Shown: piece after piece, positions 46,892 to 58,378 of the stretch
Layout: each line of letters opens with the position of its first letter
Numbering within the stretch: position 1 is the stretch's first letter
Assembly: GCA_035578905.1 (NCBI GenBank)
Contig: JAQJVL010001192.1
Span: forward strand, 62,001 to 126,000
Direction of reading: 5' to 3'
Length of the DNA stretch: 64,000 nucleotides
Source of the DNA: Stictocephala bisonia
Taxonomy: Eukaryota; Arthropoda; Insecta; Hemiptera; Membracidae
Notes under the pieces: model-generated
What the model saw: only the letters and a program-made list of their open reading frames with translations
What the model was told of the DNA's origin: nothing
The model's database searches: none
Made by a program: the position numbers and the translations under genes

Positions 46892-49408
46892 TACTTACTA
46901 ACTAAATACGGTAACACTTTCACTAATCACTACTTACTAATTAAATAATACTTTGACTAAATAATTTCAATTAGGTTAAGTCAGCATAGCAATAGGCTAG
47001 TTCACAATAAACCAAACAACAACAGTGACTTTTGTTTTGAGTTTTTATTTGTTTCTCCTTTCATCTGTCATTTGCCGGCTGTAGTAGCTTGCCAACCTCA
47101 AATAATTGTTTGCCCTTTTTGAGGGTAATTTTAGAGTTAGAGGGTATTTTCTAAGACAACAATATTCATGTTTAGCCGGTAAAAATATAATTACAGTAAT
47201 GATAAGTTATTCTTTTGATATGGTTTTAAGATTTGAAGCTAAAAACCAATGTCTCTATCATAAAATAACAATAGGTAGATAGCCAAAAGGGTAATTTTTA
47301 GATTTTGGTTGGCAGCACTATCCAAAAGATGAGAATAATTGGCTTGAAAGACAGTGGGGAGAAATGTAGAAGGGTGGGAAGGGGAAGTGGTTTGTTTTGC
47401 AATAGAAGTGGGTGACGTCAAAATGAGGTCACCAATCAGGGATAGGAGGGGCGGGGCTTAGCGGTATTTGTTTTCTTCCACTTGTCATCTTGTTCTTTGT
47501 CCTACATGAGCTTGTTCTGTACAAGATAAGGTTTGTGGCTCTACAGAGAAGCTTCTGTGGGTAGAGCACATGAACAGGTGATTGTTAAACACAGTGTAGG
47601 ACTGTATCGGTCTCTCTCACTTCCTTTCCTTCTTGAAGCAGTTTAGCCTCAGTGTCCAGTTAACACTTGCCGTATCCAGTCGCTTTACTGGGTAGATACT
47701 TTGCCTATGAATTATGGAATACTCTTGTGTAAAACTAGTTTTGGGACAAATGGGTATAAATAAAACAAGTTTATTACTAGTTTTTATTTAAATACATCAT
47801 GTAACTAAGTAACTTATACCAATACTTCATTTGTAAATACACTTTACATGACTTTCGTCAATTAATAGAGCTCATTTTGTGATCGCTAGATTGCCGTTTT
47901 TCCTGGATAATATTGCCCGGTAAACTGGGTGCGGCTTAGATTCGAGTGTGGCCTTTTTTACCTAATTTTCAATCAAAAACAAGGGGTGCGGCTTAGATTC
48001 GCGTGCGGCTTAGATTCGAGTATATACGGTAGTACAAAAATCCCCTTTCCATATTTTCAACGACGTTTAGCTATTCTTCCATGGGATTCGTGATACCTTT
48101 TGAAAAGTGCTCAGCCAATCCCCTTGATTGTTACTACATTCATTTGTTGGATGACCATATACATCATTTGATCCATTTTCTTTTTCTCTGCCATAAGTGC
48201 TATATCCACAAGTGAAATCAAACAAAACAGTTTTGTTCATAGGCCTGTAAAATTGCAAGTAGGCCTACGCAGTACTTCTTGTAAGAATATTTATACAATA
48301 ATTATAAACAATCGATTTTGTTTTAACTACTGTATTTTACATTTCAATGTTGCCTAGATATTTTTTGTCCCAAAATAATTACAGAAAATTCCAATAGCTA
48401 TTAAAATAAAATCACAGGATGATTTAATAATGTGGCAATCATTAATAACATTATTAGTATTGCATGTATTATAATTGTGACTGACAGAAAGATTAAGTTA
48501 TATCAGACAGTTGCAGTACTATGTGTTTTGATACGTTTTGTATGAATGTTTTCATTAACCCTTTGAGTGCCACGCCCAAAATTTTCTGATCAAAACGTTG
48601 TACAGCTAGTCTCTAAACTCATAGTCAAGCTCAAAAATGCCGGGGTGAAAAAAGCGATTTTGTAACAATGTTTTACAAAAATCATAGCTTTGTTTCTATG
48701 TAACATATTTTAACAAATCTGGTATCAAATTGCTTCTTATAACCATAGCAACCAAGGAAAAATAGTAACAAGTTAAACATTTAAATAAAAAAATTATCAC
48801 AACAAAAATAATATATAAAAACAAAAAAAATTTTTTTGTATTTGATTACAAATAAGTAACTGAAAAAAGAATAATTTTAACGTGGGAAATCATTTTATTT
48901 TGAACCTTATTTTATTCCTAACATGTATACCAAATTTCATGTTTTTATATTATAAACTAAACGAATTAGCACTGTTTATATATATTTTAATAATTTTCTT
49001 AATAATTCGTAACTTTGGCACATCAGAATGAATCTGAAACATCGATATTGCTTATGCATTGTGGCAATATCAATGCATCGATATTTTGACTAGCCATGAA
49101 TGGAATCGAATCGCTGGTTTAAATTATATCCAGGTGTGCCAGGACATCAAACTCTCACCCTGTATATTGTTATAATAAAGCTGTTATTGACAAATATTGT
49201 TGTGATATCATGCATATTCAGCCAAAACTGCCTCGGCCACAATAAAACATCGTAAGGTAAGCTTAATTTTTCAGCTATAGAATATAAATAAGAAATAATC
49301 CGCTTAGAAAACTCTAGACTTGATGAGGTCTTTCAGCATCACGCATTACGTTGGGTTAAAATAATGACATTTGTTTTGTGAATTTGTAAATGTTTGGTCT
49401 TTATACAG

Positions 49409-49609
49409 GTAGTTCTTAGGCTGGACCTTCCTGGCAAAAAAGGGAAAAATAAAGAAGGAAGGAAGAGTATAATTCAAGTGGTATCATCCATATTCCACCG
49501 AAAGTCTCCCACGTCTCTCTCACCGCCAAAGTCAGCCCCAGCAACGTCATCTAGTCATACATCAAAATTTAGCAAATTCAAACTTAATAAGAATAAAGAT
49601 AAAGCTAAG
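49409..49609 (+). CDS. Mical: Mical internal exon (sixth)
   Basis: Acceptor TTATACAG before 49409; donor AAG|GTGAGA after 49609. It is exactly 67 codons, phase 0 at both ends, and therefore skippable without a frameshift. Translation is VVLRLDLPGKKGKNKEGRKS, then IIQVVSSIFHRKSPTSLSPP and a Ser/Lys-rich end (KFSKFKLNKNKDKAK). The very basic composition contrasts with the acidic exons before it and could bind acidic partners or membranes; that role is inference. Confidence 0.8.
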
Positions 49610-49752
49610 GTGAGATTTTTAAATCACTATTCTTCACAGTTGTTGATAATATATACAATTCTGTAAAATAATTGTTCGTAACAACATAGTATTGCTATTG
49701 ATTCAACTCTGTACAGTTTTTGATAAGCTGTCACTTAAAATGTAGAGATATA

Positions 49753-51048
49753 CAAGGTCTGTCCAATAAATAAGCAAACTGAGGCTCTAAAAACTTGATT
49801 TACAAAATTTATTCTAAATTGACTTTGTCCCTTTCAAAGTACACTCCGTTCTTTGCTATGCACTTATTCCATCTTCTTTTCCACTGTTCAAAGCACCCTT
49901 GGAAGTCCTCGGCAGTTGTTTTTTAGTTTTCTTGTTGTTTCTTGTTTTATTGTTTCCTCATCTTCCCAGTGATGTCCTCTCATGACACTTTTGCATTTTG
50001 GAGACAGGAAAAAGTCAGAGGGGCGAGATCTGGCCAATAAGGAGGATAATCAAGGACGGTGATTGAATTTTTCGTCAGAAACTGGCGAATATAATCAATG
50101 CTGAATGTGCAGGTGCATTTTCATGGTGAAGAATCCATCCATTGCCTTGAATCAAATTTGGTCGCACGTGATCTCTCAAACGCTTGAGAACCGAAAGGGA
50201 GAACTCAGTATTTATTGTTTGTCTTTCAGAAAGAAACTTATGGTGGATAACATCTTTCACATCAAAGAAAACAAGGACATTTGATCGGCCTTTCTTGATT
50301 TTTTTTTTTTGGTTTGAGTGTTATATTTTGCTTTCCACTCCTTGCTTTGCAATTTTAGTTCAATTTTATATTTATAAAACTATTATTCGCCACCAGTAAT
50401 TACCCTATTGAGAATTCCAGCATTGTTTTCAAGCAAATTTTTCCACTCAGTAACACATTCAACACTTGATCTGGTGTCAGCAACTTGAGCACAGTTTTAG
50501 CACTCATCTTTTTTAACCCAAATGTTTGGGTAAGATTGTGTGCACAGTTGATTTTTCTAAATTCAGTTCATCAGTTATCAACCGGACAGTTTTTCGACGA
50601 TCGGCAAGGACAAGAGACTGCACATGATCGATGTTGTTGTCAACACAGGAGGTTGAAGGTCGCCCTGGCCTTGCATCATCCATGACGTCTTGTCACCCAT
50701 CTTAAAAATGCTTCATCCACTTGAAAACAGATGTTTTCTTGAGAGCATTATCTCCATAAACAGCCTTCAACATTTCAGTAATTTCTTGGTAGCTTTTACC
50801 GCACTTCACCAAAAACTTGATGTTGATTCGTTCCTCTGTGATTTTTTTCAATTTCCATTTTCGACTAACAGTAAAAACAAGGACAAAAGAAACTGACACA
50901 ACCAGCACAATATGGACAGCTCGACGATCTGCCAAGCACTGACGTCTCATTGGGTCTCAGGCAACTAGCGCCACTAGTGGGCGGGGCTGTAGTCCGCGTC
51001 ATGGTAACCAGATTGTATCAGTTCATGTATTTATTGGACAGACTTCGC
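49753..51048 (-). mobile_element. mariner-like transposon, about 1.3 kb
   Basis: Inverted ends share GTCTGTCCAATAAATA followed by an AACTGA block (left 49757-; right complement ending near 51046). The last few bases and TA duplication cannot be fixed. The interior encodes mariner-type transposase pieces on the minus strand. Confidence 0.8.
49990..50950 (-). pseudogene. mariner-like transposase, broken
   Basis: In minus-strand order the motifs are the N-terminal HTH (NIKFLVKCGKSYQEITEMLK ... KTSVFKWMKHF), DDARPGRPSTS, LADRRKTVRLITDELN, then VIHHKFLSERQTINTEFSLS. WILHHENAPAHSA follows, where the usual second catalytic Asp (HHDNAPAH) is Glu, and last comes PDLAP / PSDFFLSPK. Frameshifts separate the HTH block, the central block and the final block, so it is inactive. 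Confidence 0.82.
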
Positions 51049-51453
51049 ATTCTAAACCATTGTAGAGGAAATAGATCCTCATTTTAAATCTTATATATTC
51101 TTATTTTAAGAACTGATGAAAGTTGCAACACTTCTTCTGAGATAATCATAATATACATCATTGAATTCCTGCTTTGTACGTTGCTCAATGGATTAGGTGC
51201 TGTAGATTGCAACATCTTTGCTATATATATTTCAATATAACTTTTGCTTTGTAAATGAAGTCATATGATTATCTTAAATATAACAAATATACAGCTATGC
51301 ATGTAATGATATATAAAAATAAATTCTGACCATTAAAATTTTGCATTAGTTTTAGTTCAAATTAGTAAAGAAAAAATAGCAATGTTTTTGATTACTAAGG
51401 GAGAAATTTTCGTTTTTAAGTGATTGAAATAGTCGTCATATTTATTATAAATA

Positions 51454-52457
51454 CAGTAGTCCCTCATTAATCCGACACAATTCAGACCAGGTATGTGTTG
51501 GATTAGTGAAAAAGCCGGATTACTGGAGTTCAATTACAAAACAAGCTTAAATTACATAATAGAATGTATATTGAAACTAAAAATAAATTTTTACAATAAA
51601 GATGTACAAGAGTTTCAAAGTAAGAAAAGTATGGTACACCACTTGAAACTTTGTTATATAACACTGTTGCATATGCATAAAAAACAAGTTAAAAATCTTA
51701 CTACAATTGAAAACATTAATCCTTTAAAACTTTGCAAAAAGGAAAAAAATAGTTAAAATAAAATGTAACTATTGACAAAAAATTTTTAAAATAGTAAAAA
51801 TGATTAAGAGTTGTCTTGTGCTAAGAGAATATTATCTTAGAAATGTATTTTTCAATAATATTCCCTATCATTTTTTAATGCAATGTTTTGCATTATTAAT
51901 AACGTGTCTAAATAAAGAAACTCTAATATACTGTATTTAACTCACTATAAAAACCTTTTAATTATTATACACTATAAAACTAAAGCATAATCATATTCAT
52001 AATGTGATATGAATTAATTGTAAACAGAATGGAATGTTGCCATCAGGTGTTTTTATAGGGCAGGAAGTGATAAGAAAGGGTCAGAATAAACAAGGGTGGG
52101 GCTCAGGCTGCAAGGACGATCTTCCTCTTTACTGCCTTTGGAATTCTAATGTTATATGTTCTTCAAGTGCTGATAAGGAAATAGGCTAACTGTGGGCATA
52201 TATTTTCTGACTAAGTTATTTTGTTTATCTTATGGTCTGACAAAGTTATTTCATTTATCCTTTGGTCAGAAATTGTCATTTCATTGTTCTGTTTATCAGC
52301 ACTTTTCACTCCTGAAACATTCCTTATATGAAAGCTATCTCTCCCTTTGATTTTCTGGAACCAGAAACGGTTCTTGTTCTTTTATCAATAACGATAGAAC
52401 TGGCCGATTACTGGGGGGGCCGGACTGGCGCAGGGCCGGATTATAGAGGGACTACTG
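51454..52457. mobile_element. Tigger-type MITE, 1,004 bp
   Basis: TA (51452-51453 and 52458-52459) flanks inverted ends CAGTAGTCCCTCATTAATCC and (complement) CAGTAGTCCCTCTATAATCC. The interior is AT-rich with no transposase. It resembles the two Tiggers upstream in terminal design (CAGTAGACTCCC, CAGGTAGTCCTC) but is a separate family. Confidence 0.88.
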
Positions 52458-53356
52458 TAATCTAAATATTATACTTTGATAGCATACATTGTTACTGGGT
52501 ATATTACCGTATCTTGTTTATATTTCACTCATGCCTTTGTTTTTGTAAATAATACTTTTCAGTAGTCGTTATATCACAGAAAAGAAGAATAAGAGGTTGC
52601 ATTTAATAGTGTATAACCGTGTGTTGAGTTAGTGTGTCATTTTTCAAGGTATATGGAAGGGCCAGCACCTTGTCAGTCCCTTCCTTATTCCCCCCAAATA
52701 CTCAACGATAAGTGCAATAATTTTTACTTTAGATCTATAAAAATATACATTAGTTGTAATCTGTTTATAACTGCCTCTGAGGCTTTCGCTGCGACCATAA
52801 GAAAGTGACCTCTGTTCTTTTCTCTCTGTGGCTATATGCAAAGTAGTTTTCACATTATTATCAAATGTTGACTGCACCTTAGTGGTTATAGTGTGCATAG
52901 TTTTTTTTAATGTTGTCAATGGAGTAATGAGTTATGATTCATTGCTACTATTTGTTCTGTTTGAGATTACTGAAGCAATTTCGTTCAATACCAATACATT
53001 AAATGATAATATACATTGCACCTCTCCCTCAGTACAGTAGAAGAGTATGTAAGCTAGTCAGTCCATTCTTGTATACTTTGTAATTTTTCTCCCTGATTTC
53101 CTTACAACTACATTTTACCAATCAGACACTGAATGTTAACAGACGCCAAATGCATTATGTTATATGTTTAGTGTTGAAGAAGACACAGTATATTTGAAGG
53201 ATAAAAATAACTCACACTAGAACTAGCAAACAAGAAATATGTTTCTTATTTACTGATTTATTATTTTTAATATTTTACTTTACTGTATTGTATATTCTTC
53301 AAAATATCTTTGAATGTATGCTGTAATTAGCAATGCCCTGTGTTTTCATGTTTCAG

Positions 53357-53389
53357 TCGGCCAACAACTCTGATGCAGAAGATTTTGAT
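53357..53389 (+). CDS. Mical: Mical 33-nt microexon
   Basis: Acceptor TGTTTCAG before 53357 and donor GAT|GTAAGC after 53389 enclose exactly 11 codons, SANNSDAEDFD, phase 0 on both sides. It joins KDKAK of the previous exon to EKKPSMGLHKS of the next. Being in frame and tiny, it is a natural candidate for regulated (for example neural) inclusion. It was found from splice sites and phase; length alone gives no statistical support. Confidence 0.65.
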
Positions 53390-53690
53390 GTAAGCAAAGT
53401 TCCAGTTTAAATTGTGATTCTTTGTTTTCCTGTGTTTATTTCTTCAGTTTCTTTTTTGTTCTGCTATTTGTATCTTAGCAGTATTTTTAGCTGTGATGTG
53501 GTTTTTAATGCTTGTGTGGTCTTCTTTTCTTTTGTTTAAGGCTAATATAATTACTTCTTCTATAAAATCTTTTTTTGTTTTATTTTAGAAAGATGAAATG
53601 TTATCTGACCAAATATTTAGGAGATAATAAGTGAAAAATGTGTTTTATATAAAAGCAATTCTCTGGCCCTTTACTGTTTTATTACTTTAA

Positions 53691-54560
53691 CCCTCGATCC
53701 GGTCACTATATTTTTCAGTATTGGGTCGCGATTTTTGGTTAATTTGTAAGATGTTTTTATAAAATTCATAAAAATAAGTAAATTGTAATAAAACTACTTG
53801 TTTATGGTATAAAAATGATCTCAAGAATGTAGGCTACCAGATAATGTATAAAAACTTAACCTAAAGATATTTTTGATTTTTTTATGGTATGTTACTTTGG
53901 AAATTTTTTTTTCATAAGTCGCGAAAGGGGGTGGGGGTACCCATTGGATACAATGTTGTGATAATAAATTTTTAAATGTGACATAGTAAAAATGTCCTAA
54001 ATTTTATCTAGTTTCAGAAAATATATACATTATATACGTTTAGAAGTATACAATATGTCTTATAAATTTATAAATGGATTCAATACAAAACCTAAAAATT
54101 TGTTGCCACGGTAACAGCAACAATGAAAAATATTTTATAAATTTTCTATAAACACTATAAAGTTGATTTATATTTTAAAATTTAGCTAGAAACATTCTCT
54201 ATAACGGATTTATTACAACGATTTATAACGGATAATTACAACAGAAAAACCAAGTATTTACTGTGAGTGCAAACAAACAACGAATCGTACAAACCGTCCA
54301 ATATGGCGACAACGTGAATTCAATAGCTACTTTCACAAAGCCGTGTAAATTATCGATTTAAAATAACCGACTATTAAGTTATAAAGAATTATTCGATGTT
54401 TAACGTAGTTTCCGAATAGATCAAAATCATTGCCGTAGCTTGTCATATGCGCATTCTATGACCTGTTTAGCGAAGCGCGGCGTGAAGTTCGCAGTTGCGA
54501 ACTTGCGCGTTTTAGCAACGCCAAAACAGTTCGCAAATGCGAACTTCCCCAGATGGAGGG
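53691..54560. mobile_element. TTAA-flanked MITE, 870 bp
   Basis: TTAA (53687-53690, 54561-54564) flanks inverted ends CCCTCGATC and (complement) CCCTCCATC. The right third is rich in small palindromes (AGTTCGCA-TGCGAACTT type, 54480-54550). It has no coding capacity and lies about 300 bp after the microexon. Confidence 0.7.
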
Positions 54561-55328
54561 TTAAGAAGTGAAATTAAATATACTTGTTTATAATTATAGT
54601 TTAAATTATTGATGTATTTATTACTTAGTCTTGGATTTGGAAGAGTGCATACATAGTATTGAAAATGAATTCAAATACATTTAAATAATCTTAAACTATG
54701 CAAATACATTTTTATTCGATATATCATTAACTTTTTAAATCCTAAGTCCATTTACGAAAGAAATAGAGGAGTTGAACCCTAATTAATTAGGGGAGGGGGC
54801 CTTAAGTAAACATATGATTTCATAGACACAGAATTCCCATATTAATACTACTTACATATAATGTTATAAATATGGATGGGTCAGTTCCTAAAGTCGTTTC
54901 TCAGTTCTATGGGTTATTGACAAAAGAACCAGAACCGAGAACCGATGGGAAAATCTCGGTTCTGCGGTCACGGTTCTAGAAAAACAAATGTGGAGATAGC
55001 TTTCATATCAGAAATTTTTTAGGTGTGAAAAGTGCTGATAAACAGAACAATCAAACGACATCCAGCCACAAGATAAACAATATAATCTTTGTTAAAAAAT
55101 ATCTACCCGTAGAAGGCAGCTTCCTTATCAGTACGTGATTTAGCTACTAAATAAACAAAATATCTAAGTCAGAAAATATTCACCCATAGTCTAGCCACTT
55201 TCTTATCAGCAAGTGAAAAGAGACAGATAACATTACTGAATAGGAATTCACACGCAAAGCAGTGAATTAAAATCACACGCAAAGGCAGTGAATTAAAACC
55301 ATTCAGTTTTTGTTCTAGAGTCCAGTCA

Positions 55329-55842
55329 TCTTTATGCCCGCCCACCCATACACGTGCAGTGGTAATGACCCATCCGCCCACCCATACACGTACAGTCGTG
55401 ATGACCCGCCTGTCCACCCATACACGTACAGTGGTGATGACCCATGCGCCCACCCATACACGTACAGTGGTGATGACCCGCATGTCCACCCATACACGTG
55501 CAGTGGTGATGACCTGCCCGCCTACCCATACACGTACAGTGGTGATGACCCACTCGCCCACCCATACACGTGCAGTGGTAATGACCCATCCGCCCACCCA
55601 TACACGTACAGTCGTGATGACCCGCCTGTCCACCCATACACGTACAGTGGTGATGACCCATCCGCCCACCCATACTCGTACAGTGGTGATGACCCGCCTG
55701 TCCACCCATACACGTGCAGTGGTGATGACCTGCCTGTCCACCCATACACGTGCAGTGGTGATGACCTGCCCGCCTACCCATACACGTACAGTGGTGATGA
55801 CCCACCCGCCCACCCATACACGTGCAGTGGTGATGAGCCACT
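55329..55842. repeat. 36-bp minisatellite array, 14 units
   Basis: Units CACCCATACACGTRCAGT + GGTGATGACCCRCCCGCC. Variants give a higher-order pattern: units 1-3 (TGGTAATG, TCGTGATG, TGGTGATG) recur as units 7-9, implying duplication of a six-unit block. All reading frames are open, producing large spurious ORFs on both strands. Confidence 0.96.
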
Positions 55843-56027
55843 TGTTTACTGTATCGTCAGCCTTTCTTATAACTTTCTACTTGATAAAAAACACCTTGTG
55901 GAAACATTCCATTCTGTTTACAACTCGTATAACATTCTGAAATTAATTATGCTTCTAATTTTAATTTGTATTTTGAAAAATAAAATGTTTTTATGATGAA
56001 CTTAAGATATTAGAGTTTATTTAATTA

Positions 56028-56323
56028 TATAAAAATAAATTACCTCTGTCCACAGTTCAAATTTGTTGTAATGTGTATGACGATCGTTTCAGCATAATTA
56101 TGCAAACTTCAGATACAAATGGTGATAACACCACTACACCTGGAATAACTTAATTATTATGACAAACACATCTTTTTATATTTTTTTAAAATGTCAATTT
56201 ATACTATTTTAGTTTATAACCTTTATTTGTATCTGAAGATGGCATAATTGTGTTGAAACAATCGTCATACACATTACAACAAATTTGAACTGTTGACAGG
56301 GGTAATTTATTTTTATTTAATCT
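56028..56323. mobile_element. Palindromic MITE-like element
   Basis: The left arm (ACAGTTCAAATTTGTTG, TGTGTATGACGATCG, AGATACAAATGG) is inverted in the right arm (ACAATCGTCATACACATT, CAAATTTGAACTGTTGACAG). Arms of about 100 bp surround a short AT-rich spacer. It is nested in the 2.9 kb insertion. Confidence 0.8.
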
Positions 56324-57002
56324 TAAAACAGTTCAGGGTTAAATAATTGAATATTTAAATAAACTTGTAATGAAAAAAACAATGTATACAAAACCTACAT
56401 GGGGAATTGGATTAAAAAATAAATTTTTAAGATTAATACTGTATCAAAACTAAACAAAATGAGTCTTTAGCATTTTTACTTTAAAATAGTTAAATTTCAT
56501 TTTTATAATTTTTTTACAAAGCCTTAAATTGGATTAATGTTTAAAGGATTAATGTTTTAAATTGCATTGACTTAACATTTACTGACCCAAAATAGTTTAT
56601 TATTTATTAAATTACAAACAAAATGTATTCTGTAATTTCTAAAAACATTTATGGTATTTTTGGCTGTATAGTTTCTTATGAATGGGAATAGCATTTATAT
56701 TTTCTTAATTCAGTATTATCACCAACTGAGAAAAGAACCAATAGTTAATAAAATAGTTTTTTTTCAATAATTAATAAAAATAATTTTTTTAAATTAGTTA
56801 TATTATTATTTGATTTTGCTGTTTATTTTTGACATACTACAATTACATCAACCTCTTAAATTTAGCTGTGATAATTTCAATAAATTGTTGTGATTTGTTT
56901 TTGAATAACTTTTATTACTAAACCAGACCTAAAATGGCAGGTTATTTTTCAATTTCCTCTAGGCTTATAAGTTTTGTAATTTCCTGAAGGTAAATTTAAA
57001 TT

Positions 57003-57130
57003 TACCATGCCACTGTACGTGTACGGGTGGGCGGGTGGATCAATGCTACTGTACATGTATGAGTGGGCGGGTGAGTCAATACTATTGTACGTGTATGGGT
57101 GGGTCAATACCACTGAATGTGTATAAGGGT
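57003..57130. repeat. 36-bp minisatellite, 3-4 degenerate units, opposite strand
   Basis: Units of GTGTAYGGGTGGGCGGG + TGRATCAATRCTACTGTA, the same core as the 55329 array but on the other strand within the same insertion. Confidence 0.88.
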
Positions 57131-58378
57131 GGGGGTTACCGTTTGGATCTATATTCATATTCAGGTACCAAAAGAGTCAAACATGGTTATCAACGTAGTA
57201 AGAAATTGTTGAACAATATCACTGTGTCAGTGTCTGTAGATATTGTGGAAGCACCGTAACAGCTGATTGTTTCTGACTGGACATGGCCTGCCACTTCTAC
57301 TATCCTCTTCAACACTTTCCCCAAGGCAAAGCTCTTTCATAAACATAAGCATTGTGTTTGCAGCGTGACGCAACCGCTTGTCGCAAACAGACGAGCTATT
57401 TAAAAGAACCCCTCCCCTTCATTATATTTCATTTAACTAAATTGTATACTTTTCAAATTTACACAAATAATTTTTTGTGCAAAAAGTGTAAACAGTCATA
57501 CCCTGAGAATAAATAAAATGTTATCTAGTAATTTGAAATATTGTATGTTATTTTATAGATTTTTAGGATATATCATACTTCATTTTGGAGAAATTGCCAA
57601 AATAATATGCACTGTTTTTAGTGACTGTTTCCACATAATTTGTTGATTCACTGGCGTAAAGTTATTAGAAAAATTTTCCGATACTTTCTCAAAAAGTACT
57701 CGGAACCGAGAACCGATTTCAGTAAAGAACCGAACAGGAACCGAAAAAAAAAAAACTAGTTATAAATATCACTTATCACTGGTTAATCTATAAGTAATGG
57801 CGAATTTATTTATAAATTAATAAAGTCAGTCAGTTTCTACCCATCTCATCTCAGCTTACTAGTGACCATGGCCCCAAGTTCGTGATGATGCACATGAATG
57901 AAATTGATTGCTTGAGTAATGGTCAGATCATATTTCAGAAGCAAATATCATAATGGTGTATTAATTTGAAGATATGTTAAAAAAACTGAATATAATTTAG
58001 TGATCTTAAGGACAAACATCAAAACTTATAAATGCATGAAACAGATTGACAAAATGCCTAAATACATTGAAATAATGCATAGTTTTATATAAGTAGATCT
58101 CTTTTAAAAATCCAGTGAGCAATATCATCTGCTTTTTTCATAAAACTTTCAGCCAGAAAATTAAATTTGTTATGTTAACTCTAGAGTACATGGGAAGTAA
58201 ATGTTTGTAATACTTGATATTATTATACTAGTAAGTACAATTTATAAACATTACTTAAAAAATATAATTTGTATGGCCATAGATATAAAATGTATTGCAA
58301 ATTCAATATAAATAAATTCAGAATTTATGTAGCTTGTGGTAATTATAATTACCACAAACTACATATATATAAAATAGT

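Larger units (their letters stand above)
44206..48029 (-). mobile_element. pogo-type DNA transposon with intact transposase, 3,824 bp
   Basis: Terminal inverted repeats of 27 bp with two mismatches start CCGTATATACTC. TA duplications lie at 44204-44205 and 48030-48031. Just inside both ends are extra copies of GTGCGGCTTAGATTCG (44268-44300, 47930-47947, 47985-48020), probably transposase-binding subterminal repeats. The single complete ORF on the minus strand and the near-perfect ends point to recent activity. It lies in the Mical intron between 43088 and 49409. Confidence 0.92.
43985..48258 (-). pseudogene. Unidentified minus-strand ORF remnant split by the pogo transposon
   Basis: On the minus strand a 63-codon frame (48258-48067, MQFYRPMNKTVLFDFTCGYS) precedes, and a 60-codon frame (44167-43985, MKCLTDKLCKKYPSVDEFV, Lys-rich end) follows, the transposon at 44206-48029. 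Removing the transposon brings the two pieces within about 80 bp. They may belong to one older element, but the family is not recognised and continuity of frame was not shown. Confidence 0.25.
54874..57758. mobile_element. 2.9 kb insertion with perfect 11-bp target duplication
   Basis: GTTATAAATAT occurs at 54863-54873 and again at 57759-57769. The left end GGATGGGTCAGTTCC and nearby GAACCGAGAACCGA resemble hAT termini. The right end has the same GAACCGAGAACCGA motif but finishes in a 12-A run plus CTA instead of the expected complement. The interior holds a 14-unit minisatellite, a smaller inverted array and a 300-bp palindrome. No transposase or RT was recognised. Confidence 0.65.

Noticed and set aside
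48555..49360. TTAACCCTTTGAGTGCCACG as the left end of another TTAA element
   Set aside because: No matching inverted right end was found before the exon at 49409; the GGGTTAA near 49353 does not share the internal bases.
55169..55996. Long repetitive ORFs on both strands (up to 220 codons)
   Set aside because: They arise only because a 36-bp minisatellite has a period divisible by three and no stops; all frames are open and the peptides are simple permutations of the same unit.
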